The notes under the pieces: model-generated | What the model was told of the DNA's origin: nothing | What the model saw: only the letters and a program-made list of their open reading frames with translations | Database searches by the model: none | Shown: positions 25,925 through 34,535 of the stretch, piece after piece | Position numbering within the stretch: position 1 is the stretch's first letter | How the letters are laid out: each line of letters opens with the position of its first letter | Position numbers and translations under genes: made by a program | Assembly (NCBI GenBank): GCA_963769665.1 | Contig: CAVYMQ010000003.1 | Span: forward strand, 992,001-1,056,000 | DNA: 64,000 bases | Direction: 5' to 3' | Origin: JACCTU01 sp963769665 | GTDB taxonomy: Bacteria > Actinomycetota > Thermoleophilia > Gaiellales > Gaiellaceae

Positions 25925-28742
25925 GGAGCCGCAGGAGCCCCTGGGGCGCCTGGGGCCTGGGGGCAGCGGGGTAGAGGCTCGGCGTCACCGGCCGGCCGGG
26001 GCCCGCCGGGGCACGGGAGAACACGGGGCCCCGGTCCATCCAGAAGGAGACGGCCTTGCCGCGGGCGGAGGCGGGCAGCACGAGCCGGAACCGGCCCTTC
26101 GAGTCGGGCCACGTGGCCGAGACAGGCTGCACGGTGCGGCCGCCGCTCGCGACGCCGATCAGCAGCGCGTCGTAGACGCCCCCGACGTACGAGCTCACGT
26201 CGGACGTGGTCATCTGGCCGCCGCCGGTCGGGATCTTGATGTCAAGGGTCGCGCTGCGCAGGCGCCTGAACGAGACGTTCCGGCCGCCGGGGAGCGCGTA
26301 GGAGGTGTCCCCGTACGCGACCTGGACTTGCAGCGGCACCGGGTCGGCGTTCTCCTTGTCGGACGCGGTGTAGAACGAGCTGTAGTTGCCCTGCGAGTCG
26401 CTCGGCTCCGAGAACGTCCAGAAGTCGCGGTCGAGCGTTCGCGTCACGACGACCGCGTTCTGCACGGGGCGCCCCGCCGTGTCGGTGATCTTGCCGGAGA
26501 GCATGTAGGTGAAGAGCACGGCCGGAGGCGGCGCAGTCCCGCGTGCGAGTGTTGCGCGTCCGGTGACGAGCACGTTGCCGTTTGCGAGCCGCTTCGTCCG
26601 CACGTCCCGGAGGCGATAGGCGACGTTGATCCCGCCTCTGGCCGAGAGCACGGCGTTCCGCTCGGCGCTCGAGAGCCGTCGTCCGCGCACGGTCGCGCGC
26701 GAGGCACCGACGACCGTGATCACGTGCCGCATCGGCGTCGTCACGTCGGCGCGGTACCGGAAGCGTCCCGCGGAGTCTGTGAGGCTCAGGAGCTGGTAGC
26801 GGTCGACGCGGACCCGTGCGCCGCGAACGGGCGTGCCGCGAAGGAGCAGGCGTCCGACGACGATCTGCTCGTTCGAGCCGGTCGCCTGCCAACGCCGCAC
26901 GAACGGTCGGGCGCCGACCTGGATCGTCGCGCCCGTCGCCGCGGCGGCTGGCGTCGTCGCACGCGTCGGCGTCGCGGTCGGGGCCGCGAGCGGCGAGCCG
27001 ATCAAGGTCACCGAAGGCGCCGCGACACTTGCCGTCTGCCGGAGCGTCGGCAGGTTGTTCGGCGGGGGCGACTGCTGCTTCGAGCCGTCGAGCGCGAACA
27101 CCTGAAGCCTCGTCGCCAAGCCGCCGTTCGACGACGTCGGCGTTCCGCCCACCGTGATCGCGATGTACTGCTTGCCGCCGATGCTGTAGACCGACGGGCC
27201 GGCCGCGATCTGGAAGCCGGTCTGGAACGTCCAGAGCACCCTCCCCGTGCGGGTCTCGAACGCGCGCAGCACGCCGTCGCCGCCGCCGGCGAACCCGAGA
27301 CCGGCCGCGGTCGTCGTCACGCCTCCACGCTCGGGCTCCGGTGTCCGGAACTTCCAGACGCGACGGCCCGTGTTGACGTCGATCGCACTGATCGAACCGT
27401 GGTTCCGCCAGCCGGGCAGGAGCGTCCCGAACTCGCCGTTCGTGAGACCGGTGAAGATGTCGCCGACCAGCTTGCGCTGCTTCTGCGTCGGTGTGAGCTT
27501 GTCCTGGATCAGCACGCCGGCCGTCTCGGCCGCTGCGTTGATGATCAGGTTCGTCGCAGGGTCGTACGAGGCGGGCGAGTAGTTCAGCCCGCCGATCGGC
27601 CCGGGGAAGACCGCAACGGGCTGTCCCGGCTTGAGCGACGGATGCTCGACGCGGTCGAGCACTTTGACGCGCTGGTAGATCGGAGTGCCGGTGCGCGCGT
27701 CGTAGGCGAACCAGACGCCTTCCATCGTCGCAACCGAGACGATGCGGCGACGCTTGCCGCCGACCCTCGCGTTGTAGACGACGGGTGGCTGCGCGGTGTC
27801 GTACGCCCACTCGTTGCGGGCCATCTGCTGCCGCCACCACTTCTGGCGTCCCGTCATCAGGTCGACCGCGATCAGCGAGTCGGTGCGAGGCGCGGGGCCG
27901 GGGCGGAGGCTCGGCTGGTAAAGCGGCGTCGCCGACCCCGTCCCGAAGTAGACGGTGTTCGTCGTGGAGTCGACCGTGACCGGCGTCCAGACAGCCCCGC
28001 CGCCGACGAGCCGTCCACGCTTGCGCCACTCGGTCTGCGGCGGCGGGATCGTCCAGTACGGGTTCGCCCAGGCCGGGGTCAGGTTCGTGCGCCACGCCAT
28101 CACGAAGCCGCGGATCCCGTATTCCGAGCCGGCCGCGCCCATCAGCACGCGTCCCTTCGCGCAGATCGGTGCGCTCGTCTGCCCGTAGCCGTAGTTCGAC
28201 GACGCGCCGGGAACGGCGGAGTCCACGGGCACGCGCGCGAGCACGCGCCCTGTCGCTGCGTTCAGCGCGACGAGCTGCATGTCGAGCGTCGCGAGGAACA
28301 GGCGGCCCCCGCAGTACGCGACGCCGCGGTTCGCGCGGATGCCGAAGTTCGCGAACAGCGCGGTGTTCGCGGGCTTGTAGCGCCAGATCACGCGGCCGGT
28401 CGTGCCGTCGAGGGCGAAGACGTTGTTGTCGGCGGTTGTCACGTAGATGCGGCCGTTGACGATGAGCGGGTACGCCTGCTGCCCGCGGAGCATCGTGGCA
28501 TCGATCGCGCGGAAGTCGACGTTGAAGACGCGGCCGAGCCGGCTGATGTTCGCTCTCGTGATCTGCCGAAGCGGGGAGTGCCGCGTCTGGTCGAGCGTGC
28601 GGCCCCAGCTGAGCCAGTTGCCTGACGCCGACGGAGCTGCGCCGACCGCGGGCGCCGTGCCCGAAGGCGTGATCATCAGTGTCGCGGCGATGGCAGCGAC
28701 GAGGACAGCCACGACGAACGGTTTCTGCATGCTCTCCTTCAC
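25911..28742 (-). CDS. secreted PQQ-dependent dehydrogenase with C-terminal beta extension
   Basis: The product (943 residues) has a signal peptide (FVVAVLVAAIAATLMI) and an eight-bladed PQQ propeller over residues about 40-570, with the blade motif A-x-D-x2-T-G-x3-W repeated (ALDGTTGRVIWRYKP, AVDLMTGRQKWWRQ, AIDVNTGRRVWKFR, AFETRTGRVLWTFQ). Residues about 600-940 add Ig-like and carboxypeptidase-regulatory-like beta domains (TDSAGRFRYRADVTT, SGKITDTAGRPVQNAVVV), unusual for methanol dehydrogenases and suited to cell-surface placement. The GTG at 28742 overlaps the mxaL-like stop; ATG 28730 after GAAGGAG is an alternative. The residue two after the putative catalytic Asp is Met (VDLMTG), so the lanthanide-type D-x-D is not seen. 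Confidence 0.88.
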   Translation of the reverse strand: MKESMQKPFVVAVLVAAIAATLMITPSGTAPAVGAAPSASGNWLSWGRTLDQTRHSPLRQITRANISRLGRVFNVDFRAIDATMLRGQQAYPLIVNGRIYVTTADNNVFALDGTTGRVIWRYKPANTALFANFGIRANRGVAYCGGRLFLATLDMQLVALNAATGRVLARVPVDSAVPGASSNYGYGQTSAPICAKGRVLMGAAGSEYGIRGFVMAWRTNLTPAWANPYWTIPPPQTEWRKRGRLVGGGAVWTPVTVDSTTNTVYFGTGSATPLYQPSLRPGPAPRTDSLIAVDLMTGRQKWWRQQMARNEWAYDTAQPPVVYNARVGGKRRRIVSVATMEGVWFAYDARTGTPIYQRVKVLDRVEHPSLKPGQPVAVFPGPIGGLNYSPASYDPATNLIINAAAETAGVLIQDKLTPTQKQRKLVGDIFTGLTNGEFGTLLPGWRNHGSISAIDVNTGRRVWKFRTPEPERGGVTTTAAGLGFAGGGDGVLRAFETRTGRVLWTFQTGFQIAAGPSVYSIGGKQYIAITVGGTPTSSNGGLATRLQVFALDGSKQQSPPPNNLPTLRQTASVAAPSVTLIGSPLAAPTATPTRATTPAAAATGATIQVGARPFVRRWQATGSNEQIVVGRLLLRGTPVRGARVRVDRYQLLSLTDSAGRFRYRADVTTPMRHVITVVGASRATVRGRRLSSAERNAVLSARGGINVAYRLRDVRTKRLANGNVLVTGRATLARGTAPPPAVLFTYMLSGKITDTAGRPVQNAVVVTRTLDRDFWTFSEPSDSQGNYSSFYTASDKENADPVPLQVQVAYGDTSYALPGGRNVSFRRLRSATLDIKIPTGGGQMTTSDVSSYVGGVYDALLIGVASGGRTVQPVSATWPDSKGRFRLVLPASARGKAVSFWMDRGPVFSRAPAGPGRPVTPSLYPAAPRPQAPQGLLRLRLPR

Positions 28743-29752
28743 GTACCGGAACGCCGGGTTCGAGTCAGTCTAGAGCCGTTGCCGAGGGGCCTCAAGAGAA
28801 ATGCCAGCGGCAGCAGGCTAGCCGCGGCCAGATACGGCGCAAGGGGAATCGTGTTGGGCCGGATGCCCTGCGAGGCGGTGTTCCCGCTCCCGAGTTCGCT
28901 GCGCGCGCGGGCCTCGGCGGCGCCGAGCTCGTCCTCGCCGAAGCTCGCTCCCTCGGCGGCTGCCGCGAGCCGGTCGAGCTCGCGGCGGCTCTCCTCGTGC
29001 GGGAAGTACGCGGCCTCCGGCCGGCCCGACTGCCGGTAGACCCGCTCGTTCGGCTTCCAGAAGTGCACGAGGATCAGCGAGACACCGCGCCCGGCGCGAA
29101 GCGTCCTTCCGACCTCGCCGACGTCGTACGAGCGCGTCTCGCCGTCCGTCAGCACGAAGAGGAGCTTGCGACGCGCTGACGCGGAGTAGTAGCCCTGCGT
29201 CGCGACCTCGGTGAGCGGCGCGAGCGTCGTCGCGTTGACGTTGACTTCCTGCGGAGGCGGGCGCTCGATCCCGACTGCGCGTTCCACCGTTGCGTCGAAG
29301 GCCGCGGTGTCGGCGCTCGGCAGCAGGTTCGGAAGCGCGCGGTCGGTGAGCGTGCCGACGCCGGTGGGAACGTCGTCGATCGCCGAGCGCAGACGGACGG
29401 CGGCCCGTTGCGCGCGGGCCAGGCGACTCGGCTCACCCGGCGCTGCCGAGGCGAGCATCGACCGCGACGTGTCGAGGACGAACATCGCCTCGGCATCGGT
29501 CCGCACGTTTGCCGTCTTGGGCGCGCGGAGTGCGGGTTGCGCCGCCGCGAGCCCGAGCAGCACAGGCACCGCTGCGAGTGCAACGATCGTCGCGCGCGGC
29601 ACGCCACCCGGGGGACGCGCGAGCCGGAGCAGCGCACGGGCAGCCGAGACCCGTCGCTCCGCGAGCACGAGTCCCGCGAGCGGCAGCACGACGGCCAGCA
29701 CGAGCAGGCCGCCGAGCGGGGTCAGGAACGTGAAGCTGGTCGTGCCGGTCAA
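28739..29752 (-). CDS. VWA-domain membrane protein, MxaL-like
   Basis: The product (337 residues, TTG start at 29752 inside TTGA of the previous stop) has two N-terminal membrane helices (LGGLLVLAVVLPLAGLVLA and ATIVALAAVPVLLGLAAAQ), a von Willebrand A domain with the MIDAS motif FVLDTSRSM, the later LLFVLTDGETRSYD strand, and a C-terminal helix near residue 310. In methanol dehydrogenase clusters MxaC and MxaL are two such proteins needed for metal insertion. Position after the TPR gene and just before the PQQ dehydrogenase supports the MxaL assignment. Confidence 0.8.
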   Translation of the reverse strand: MTGTTSFTFLTPLGGLLVLAVVLPLAGLVLAERRVSAARALLRLARPPGGVPRATIVALAAVPVLLGLAAAQPALRAPKTANVRTDAEAMFVLDTSRSMLASAAPGEPSRLARAQRAAVRLRSAIDDVPTGVGTLTDRALPNLLPSADTAAFDATVERAVGIERPPPQEVNVNATTLAPLTEVATQGYYSASARRKLLFVLTDGETRSYDVGEVGRTLRAGRGVSLILVHFWKPNERVYRQSGRPEAAYFPHEESRRELDRLAAAAEGASFGEDELGAAEARARSELGSGNTASQGIRPNTIPLAPYLAAASLLPLAFLLRPLGNGSRLTRTRRSGT

Positions 29753-30357
29753 TAGCCCTGTCCCGGCGTACCGGTTCCCGCGCCGCGCCGCCCGCCGCCC
29801 CTCGGGCCCGGTGTGGGGTTCGGCCCGCGCCGCTCTCCCTCGGCCTCGAGCAGGCGGAGCAGCAACTCGAGGTTGTACTTCGCAGCGGTGTTCCCGGGAT
29901 CGCGGCGGACGGCGTTGTCGAACGCCGCGAGGCTCCGCTCGACCGGCGTTGCGCGTCGCCCGCTCGTCGAGTCGCTGAACGCGAGGATCCCGAGCAGGTC
30001 GAACGCCTGCGAGGCGTGTGCGGGAGCGTCGTTGCTCGCGGCGACGTCTGCGAGCGTGGCCTCGGCCGCTCCGCGCACGCGGGACCGAGCGAAGCCGCGC
30101 GCGCGGTCGGCCGCGCGAAACTCGGCGATGCCTCGCCTGAGCCTCCGATCGTCGTCGACGTCCAGCACGCCGCGCGCCACGCCCGAGGGCAGGAGTGTCG
30201 AGGTGTCCCAGTCCGCTCCGGATGACGCCGAGAGCCGGAAGCGCACATCGTCTGCGCGCATCGTGTCGTGCCACGTTCGAACGTCGGCCGCGAGCAGCGC
30301 GAGCACCGCTGCGAACACGAGCGCGAGACCCGCGGCGATCAGGCGCGAAGCCCTCAC
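29749..30357 (-). CDS. membrane-anchored TPR-like protein, MxaK-like
   Basis: The product (202 residues, GTG start overlapping the previous stop as GTGA) has one N-terminal membrane helix (LIAAGLALVFAAVLALLAAD), a helical body and a TPR-like end, FDNAVRRDPGNTAAKYNLEL, followed by a Gly/Arg/Pro-rich tail. The NTAAKYNLELLLR signature is typical of MxaK and of BatC-type partners in MoxR operons. Small size and position between two VWA genes fit MxaK. Confidence 0.75.
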   Translation of the reverse strand: MRASRLIAAGLALVFAAVLALLAADVRTWHDTMRADDVRFRLSASSGADWDTSTLLPSGVARGVLDVDDDRRLRRGIAEFRAADRARGFARSRVRGAAEATLADVAASNDAPAHASQAFDLLGILAFSDSTSGRRATPVERSLAAFDNAVRRDPGNTAAKYNLELLLRLLEAEGERRGPNPTPGPRGGGRRGAGTGTPGQGY

Positions 30358-31202
30358 GCGGCGCCTTCCGGCTGCGGGCGGCTCGCCCAGGTGAGTCGCG
30401 CCGACCAGAGCTCGTACGCGCCGAGCAGCAGCGCGACCGCAAGTGCGATCCCCGCGAGGCCGAGTGGGAACGAGCCTCGCGACGAGCCCTCGGTGCGCTC
30501 GTTGCGCAACCGCGCCGGCGTGTACGAGCCCCAGCCGCGAACGAGTCGCCGGTAGAGCTGTTCGTCGCCGGGTGCCGGGTTGAGGGCGACGACGTCGAGC
30601 GGGATCCCCTCGCGGCGGTACGCGAGCGCGAGGCTCGTCACCCGCGGGACGTCGGCGGGGTCGTTCTCGAGATCGCTCACGAGCAGCACCGCAGGCTTCT
30701 CCGCAGGTGCCTCGTCGATGATCACGCCGCGCGCGAGCTCGAGCCCGGTCGAGATCTTCGTGCCCCCGCTGAACGAGTTCGCCCACGGGTTTGCGGGGAA
30801 GGTCGGGAGGAAGCCCTCGCTGCTCGCAGGGCGCAGCGTGAAGTAGCGCAGCAGCGGCCGCAGCGCTTCCGAGGGCGTCCCGGGTGGGATCGCCTCGTAC
30901 GCCGTGTCCGAGAAGACGACGAGTCCGTACCGGCCGCCCGACTCGGTGAGCTCGCGCAGCGTTGCGCCGATCCGCGCATAGGTGTCGGGCGAGATGCTCG
31001 CTGAGAGATCGAGCACGACGATCCCGTTCGAGCGCTTCGGCAAGATGGTCGACTCGCGTACGTCCGGGTGTCGCCCGACGAGCACCGCGGCGACCGCCAG
31101 CGCGAGGAGCACGACGGCTGTCGCTGTGCGCACCAGTGTTGTGCGGCGTGCGAGCCGAAGCAGGCTGCGCACGTCTGCGAAGGGAATCGCGCGCGGTGTC
31201 AT
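30354..31202 (-). CDS. VWA-domain membrane protein, MxaC-like
   Basis: The product (282 residues, ATG start overlapping the previous stop as ATGA) has an N-terminal helix (ATAVVLLALAVAAVLVG), a VWA domain with MIDAS motif IVVLDLSASISPDTY, the SGGTKISTGLELARGVI strand with the MIDAS Thr, LLVSDLENDPADV, and a C-terminal helix (LGLAGIALAVALLLGAYEL). The domain faces the outside if the first helix is inserted with its N-terminus inside. Equivalent to MxaC by order. Confidence 0.8.
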   Translation of the reverse strand: MTPRAIPFADVRSLLRLARRTTLVRTATAVVLLALAVAAVLVGRHPDVRESTILPKRSNGIVVLDLSASISPDTYARIGATLRELTESGGRYGLVVFSDTAYEAIPPGTPSEALRPLLRYFTLRPASSEGFLPTFPANPWANSFSGGTKISTGLELARGVIIDEAPAEKPAVLLVSDLENDPADVPRVTSLALAYRREGIPLDVVALNPAPGDEQLYRRLVRGWGSYTPARLRNERTEGSSRGSFPLGLAGIALAVALLLGAYELWSARLTWASRPQPEGAA

Positions 31203-32092
31203 CGGACGCTCACCGTTCTCTCGATCTCGTCGACCAGCGATTCGAGGCCCGTCGTCGACGGCTCCGATCGTCCCCACGCGAGCCGCGCGGCTGCGGGTGC
31301 GAGGCGCCTGCCACCGTTCGGGTCGAAGGCGAGCACGCGTGCGAGGAGCGCAAGCGCTCGGCGACGGTCGTCCGGGCCGCGCGAGGCCGAGGCGCGCGCG
31401 AGCTCGAGTGCGCGTGCAAGCGCCGACCGGAAGCGCGCACGCTCGTGCAGCAGTCTGCGGCGTCGCGTGACCTCGCGCACCACGAGCGCGAACGCGCCGA
31501 GCACGAGCAGCGCGGCGGCGAGCGTGAGCGCCGCGGCGAGTGACCCCGGTTCCAGCCGGTACGAGACCGCGGGCAGAGCGACCTGCTGCCGCCACGGCGG
31601 CGGGTCGGTCGCGAGCGCAGCCGGCGCCACCCGCGAGACGACGTCGACCGGCGGCCAGCTCTGGTCGTACGTGACGAGGTCGTCGCCGCTCGGTCTCGTG
31701 TGCACGAGCAGCTTCGGGAGCGCGATCCCGCCGGGCTGCGGCAGGCACGCTTCGACCAGGCACTGCAAGGTGTAGCGCGCGTCGATCGAGGTCGTCTGAC
31801 CGCTGTCCGTGCGCGACTCCTGCGGCCGACCGACGAGCGAGAACGGCGCAAAGCTCGCCTCGAGCCGAACGTCGTCCGGGTCGAGCTCTCGGCGGTTCAC
31901 GAGCACCTCCGCGCGCGCCGTGACGAGGTCGCCGAAGAAGAGCGGGCTCGGCGCGAGCGACGTCGAGATGGCGACGTCGCCTCTCGGCGCCGGCGCGTCG
32001 TCGCTGCCACCGCCGAGCGTCGCGACGAGCACGAGTGCAACGACGCACGCCGCCGCGAGGCCACCGACCGCGAGTAGGCGCCGGCGGCTCAT
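31199..32092 (-). CDS. membrane protein with extracytoplasmic beta domain, MxaA-like
   Basis: The product (297 residues) has an N-terminal helix (LLAVGGLAAACVVALVLVA), an extracytoplasmic domain with FFGDLVTARAEVLVNRRELD and RYTLQCLVEACLPQ (a Cys pair), a second helix near residue 180 (ALTLAAALLVLGAFALVV) and a cytoplasmic Arg-rich helical part. This is the layout of MxaA and BatD-type proteins. ATG overlaps the DUF58 stop as ATGA. Called MxaA-like mainly from operon order. Confidence 0.7.
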   Translation of the reverse strand: MSRRRLLAVGGLAAACVVALVLVATLGGGSDDAPAPRGDVAISTSLAPSPLFFGDLVTARAEVLVNRRELDPDDVRLEASFAPFSLVGRPQESRTDSGQTTSIDARYTLQCLVEACLPQPGGIALPKLLVHTRPSGDDLVTYDQSWPPVDVVSRVAPAALATDPPPWRQQVALPAVSYRLEPGSLAAALTLAAALLVLGAFALVVREVTRRRRLLHERARFRSALARALELARASASRGPDDRRRALALLARVLAFDPNGGRRLAPAAARLAWGRSEPSTTGLESLVDEIERTVSVR

Positions 32093-33027
32093 CTGGCGCG
32101 CCTTCGCCCCTGTCGCCGGAGCTCGGCCCACGCGAGGAACTCGCGGTCGATCTCGAGCGGGTCGCTCGTGCCGACGACGAGCGGGTCGAGACCGACACCG
32201 CGAAGCTCGCCGAGCAGCCGGCCCAGGCGCGCCTCGTTCGCGACGCGGCGTGCACGCGTCTCCGAGCGTGAAAGGCGGGCGGTGACGACGCGTCCCGTCC
32301 CCGGCTCTGCAAACGGAATCGTCACCGACGCGAGCTCGGGGAAGCTCTGCTCCCACACGGGGTCCTGGACGATCACGGGGACGATGTCCCAGCGAAGCGA
32401 TCGCGCGTGCAGCCAGGTCTCCAGTCGCGGCGGCGAGAGGAAGTCCGACACGACGAACACGAAGCTCCCGGACGGCAGGTCTGCGCGCAGGCGCGCCAGT
32501 TGCTCGAGCGCGCGCTCGACGTTGTCCTCCGGCGCGTCGAACTCGAGCAGCGCGAGCCGCTCTTCGACCTCCCAGCGGCGACGCCGCCCTCTCGGCGGCA
32601 GCCAGAACGGCGCGCCCTCACGCCGCTCGCTTCCTGCGTAGTCGAGGTACCCGATCTCGCCGCGCGCGGCGAGCGCGCTGACGACGATCGCATCGGCCAC
32701 CGCGGAGACCGCAGCGGGCTTCGAGAGCCACGGGAACTCGGGCGGGTAGAGCGCCATCGCGGGCCGGCGGTCGCACAGCACGACCACTCGCGGCGCTTCC
32801 TCCGCGTACTTCTCCCGAACGACGAACACGTCGCCGCCGCGCGCCGACGACAGGCGGGCGGACGCGTACCAGTCGATCTTCGAGACCGGATCACCCGGCC
32901 CGTACTCGCGCGACCCCGCAACGTCGGAGCCCGGCCCGCGGCGGAGGCTACGTTGCTCGCCGAACGGGATTCCCGCCACGCGCCAGCGCGGCACGAGCGG
33001 AAAGGTTCGGCGCGAAGACTCGCTCAC
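32089..33027 (-). CDS. DUF58 protein, MxaS-like
   Basis: The product (312 residues, GTG start coupled to moxR as GTGA) has the DUF58 signature GSREYGPGDPVSKIDWYASA and a VWA-like core (VVVLCDRRPAMALYPP, SFVFVVSDFLSPPRLE). DUF58 proteins accompany MoxR ATPases as probable adaptors. The second gene of the mxaRSACKL-like order. Confidence 0.85.
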   Translation of the reverse strand: MSESSRRTFPLVPRWRVAGIPFGEQRSLRRGPGSDVAGSREYGPGDPVSKIDWYASARLSSARGGDVFVVREKYAEEAPRVVVLCDRRPAMALYPPEFPWLSKPAAVSAVADAIVVSALAARGEIGYLDYAGSERREGAPFWLPPRGRRRRWEVEERLALLEFDAPEDNVERALEQLARLRADLPSGSFVFVVSDFLSPPRLETWLHARSLRWDIVPVIVQDPVWEQSFPELASVTIPFAEPGTGRVVTARLSRSETRARRVANEARLGRLLGELRGVGLDPLVVGTSDPLEIDREFLAWAELRRQGRRRAR

Positions 33028-34076
33028 CCGTCGACCGCGCGTGGCGCGGTGCGTTCCTCTTCCCAGTCGGGCTCGGGTCGCGGGGCGAGCTCGAGGCAGC
33101 GGTCGCGGATCTGACCCAGCGCCTCGTCGCGGCTCTGCATTCGGGTCTCCGCGAGGAACGTCGGCGTGAGGATCAGCCGATGCCCGAGCACCGGCAGGAA
33201 CAGCTGCTCGAGATCGTCCGAGGTGACGAAGTCGCGGCCGTGCAGCAGCGCCCACGCGCGTGCCGTCTTGTCGAGCGCGAGCGTTCCGCGCAGCGACGCG
33301 CCGATCTCGACGCCTTCGACCTGTCGCGTCGCTCGAACGAGCTTGACGATCCAGTGCTCGAGGATCTCCGCGAGGTAGACGTCCTCGACTGCGGAGTTGA
33401 GCTCGGCGAGATCCGCGGCCGTGATCACGGGCCGGAGATCGGCGAGCGGGTGCCCGCTTCGCTGCTCGCGCATGATCCGGAGCTCCTGCTCCTCGTCGGG
33501 GTACCCGAGCGCCGTCTTCAGGAAGAAGCGGTCGAGCTGCGCCTCGGGCAGCGGGAACGTGCCCTCCTGCTCGATCGGGTTCTCGGTCGCGATCAGGAGG
33601 AATGGCGGCGCGAGCTCGCGCGGCACGCCGTCGACGGTCACCTGACGCTCTGCCATGGCTTCGAGCAGCGCGGACTGCGTCTTCGGCATCGCGCGGTTGA
33701 TCTCATCGACGAGCACGACGTTCGCGAAGATCGGTCCGGACCGGAACTCGAAGTCGCGCGTCTGCTGGTTGTAGACCGAGAGCCCGGTGACGTCGGTCGG
33801 CTGCAGGTCCGGCGTGCACTGGATTCGCGTTCCGACCGCGCCGTCCACGCTCTGCGCGATCGCCCGCGCGAGCACGGTCTTCGCCGTGCCGGGGACGTCC
33901 TCGAAAAGCACGTGGCCGCCGGACGCGAGCGCGGCGAGCACGAGCCTGATCTCCTCGCGCTTGCCGTGGACGACGGTCTCGACGTTCGCGAGCAGGCGCC
34001 CAGCGACGTCGACGGCGCGTTCGAACCGAACGCCCACCGGCTGCTCGTCGATCCCTGGCGCCGTCACTCCCGCCAT
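33024..34076 (-). CDS. moxR: MoxR family AAA+ ATPase
   Basis: The product (350 residues) is a MoxR/RavA-class AAA+ chaperone. Motifs: Walker A LFEDVPGTAKTVLARAI, the NPIEQEGTFPLPEAQLDRF sensor block, Walker B VVLVDEINRAMPKTQSALLE, and a C-terminal lid (GASLRGTLALDKTARAWALL). MxaR is required for making active methanol dehydrogenase in methylotrophs. Here it heads a chain of overlapping genes that ends in a PQQ dehydrogenase. It begins 28 bases after the cupredoxin-like gene on the same strand. Confidence 0.93.
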   Translation of the reverse strand: MAGVTAPGIDEQPVGVRFERAVDVAGRLLANVETVVHGKREEIRLVLAALASGGHVLFEDVPGTAKTVLARAIAQSVDGAVGTRIQCTPDLQPTDVTGLSVYNQQTRDFEFRSGPIFANVVLVDEINRAMPKTQSALLEAMAERQVTVDGVPRELAPPFLLIATENPIEQEGTFPLPEAQLDRFFLKTALGYPDEEQELRIMREQRSGHPLADLRPVITAADLAELNSAVEDVYLAEILEHWIVKLVRATRQVEGVEIGASLRGTLALDKTARAWALLHGRDFVTSDDLEQLFLPVLGHRLILTPTFLAETRMQSRDEALGQIRDRCLELAPRPEPDWEEERTAPRAVDG

Positions 34077-34104
34077 CCTAGGCCGAGGGCGTCCGGGCCG
34101 GACC

Positions 34105-34512
34105 TCAGTTGATGGTGAAGAAGCCCCTCATGCGCGGGTTTGTCCGGTCGCCCGGTGCGATGCTGCGGTACGCGAGCTTCCCGCGATAGTCGAAGAAGAG
34201 GAGCAGGATCTTGGCCCGGCTCTTCGGCCTCATGAGGCCCGTGGACAGGCCGGCCTTGTGCAGAACGACGACCTTGTCGCTGCCGACCGTGAAGGTGTGC
34301 GACTTCCTGCCGAAGTTGCGCACGATGAAGCGGCCGGCGGTCCCGCGCAGGCCGACCTTCGGAGTTACGGTGATCCCCGAGTCCCTGAGTGCGACTTCGT
34401 GGTCGATGATCTCGGTGGGCTCGGTCGTCAGCGGGCGCGCAGCGCCCTGGGCCGCCGGCAGGAGCACGGCGAGCGAGGCGAGCAGGCCGAGAGTGAGCAA
34501 GCGAGCGGTCAC
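34105..34512 (-). CDS. secreted cupredoxin-like protein lacking the copper Cys
   Basis: The product (135 residues from GTG 34512; an in-frame GTG at 34554 is possible) has a signal peptide (LLTLGLLASLAVLLPAAQGA). The mature part has the cupredoxin-like pattern RFIVRNFGRKSHTFTVGSDK, a His at the usual first-ligand place, but no Cys-x4-His-x4-Met loop; the equivalent region is DYRGKLAYRSIAPGD. It may have lost copper or bind another ligand. It is the first gene of the nine-gene operon leading into moxR. Confidence 0.65.
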   Translation of the reverse strand: MTARLLTLGLLASLAVLLPAAQGAARPLTTEPTEIIDHEVALRDSGITVTPKVGLRGTAGRFIVRNFGRKSHTFTVGSDKVVVLHKAGLSTGLMRPKSRAKILLLFFDYRGKLAYRSIAPGDRTNPRMRGFFTIN

Positions 34513-34519
34513 GCGGCGA

Positions 34520-34526
34520 TAGAGTA
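34520..34526. promoter_or_regulatory. overlapping divergent -10 boxes (TAGAGT plus / TACTCT minus)
   Basis: In the 23-base gap between the moxR operon and the divergent PQQ gene, TACTCT (minus, 34526-34521) ends eight bases before GTG 34512. TAGAGT (plus, 34520-34525) ends ten bases before TTG 34536. The two hexamers overlap by five bases, so RNA polymerase could use only one side at a time. This is the likely promoter of the whole PQQ/cupredoxin operon. Confidence 0.5.
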
Positions 34527-34535
34527 GCACCGCTT

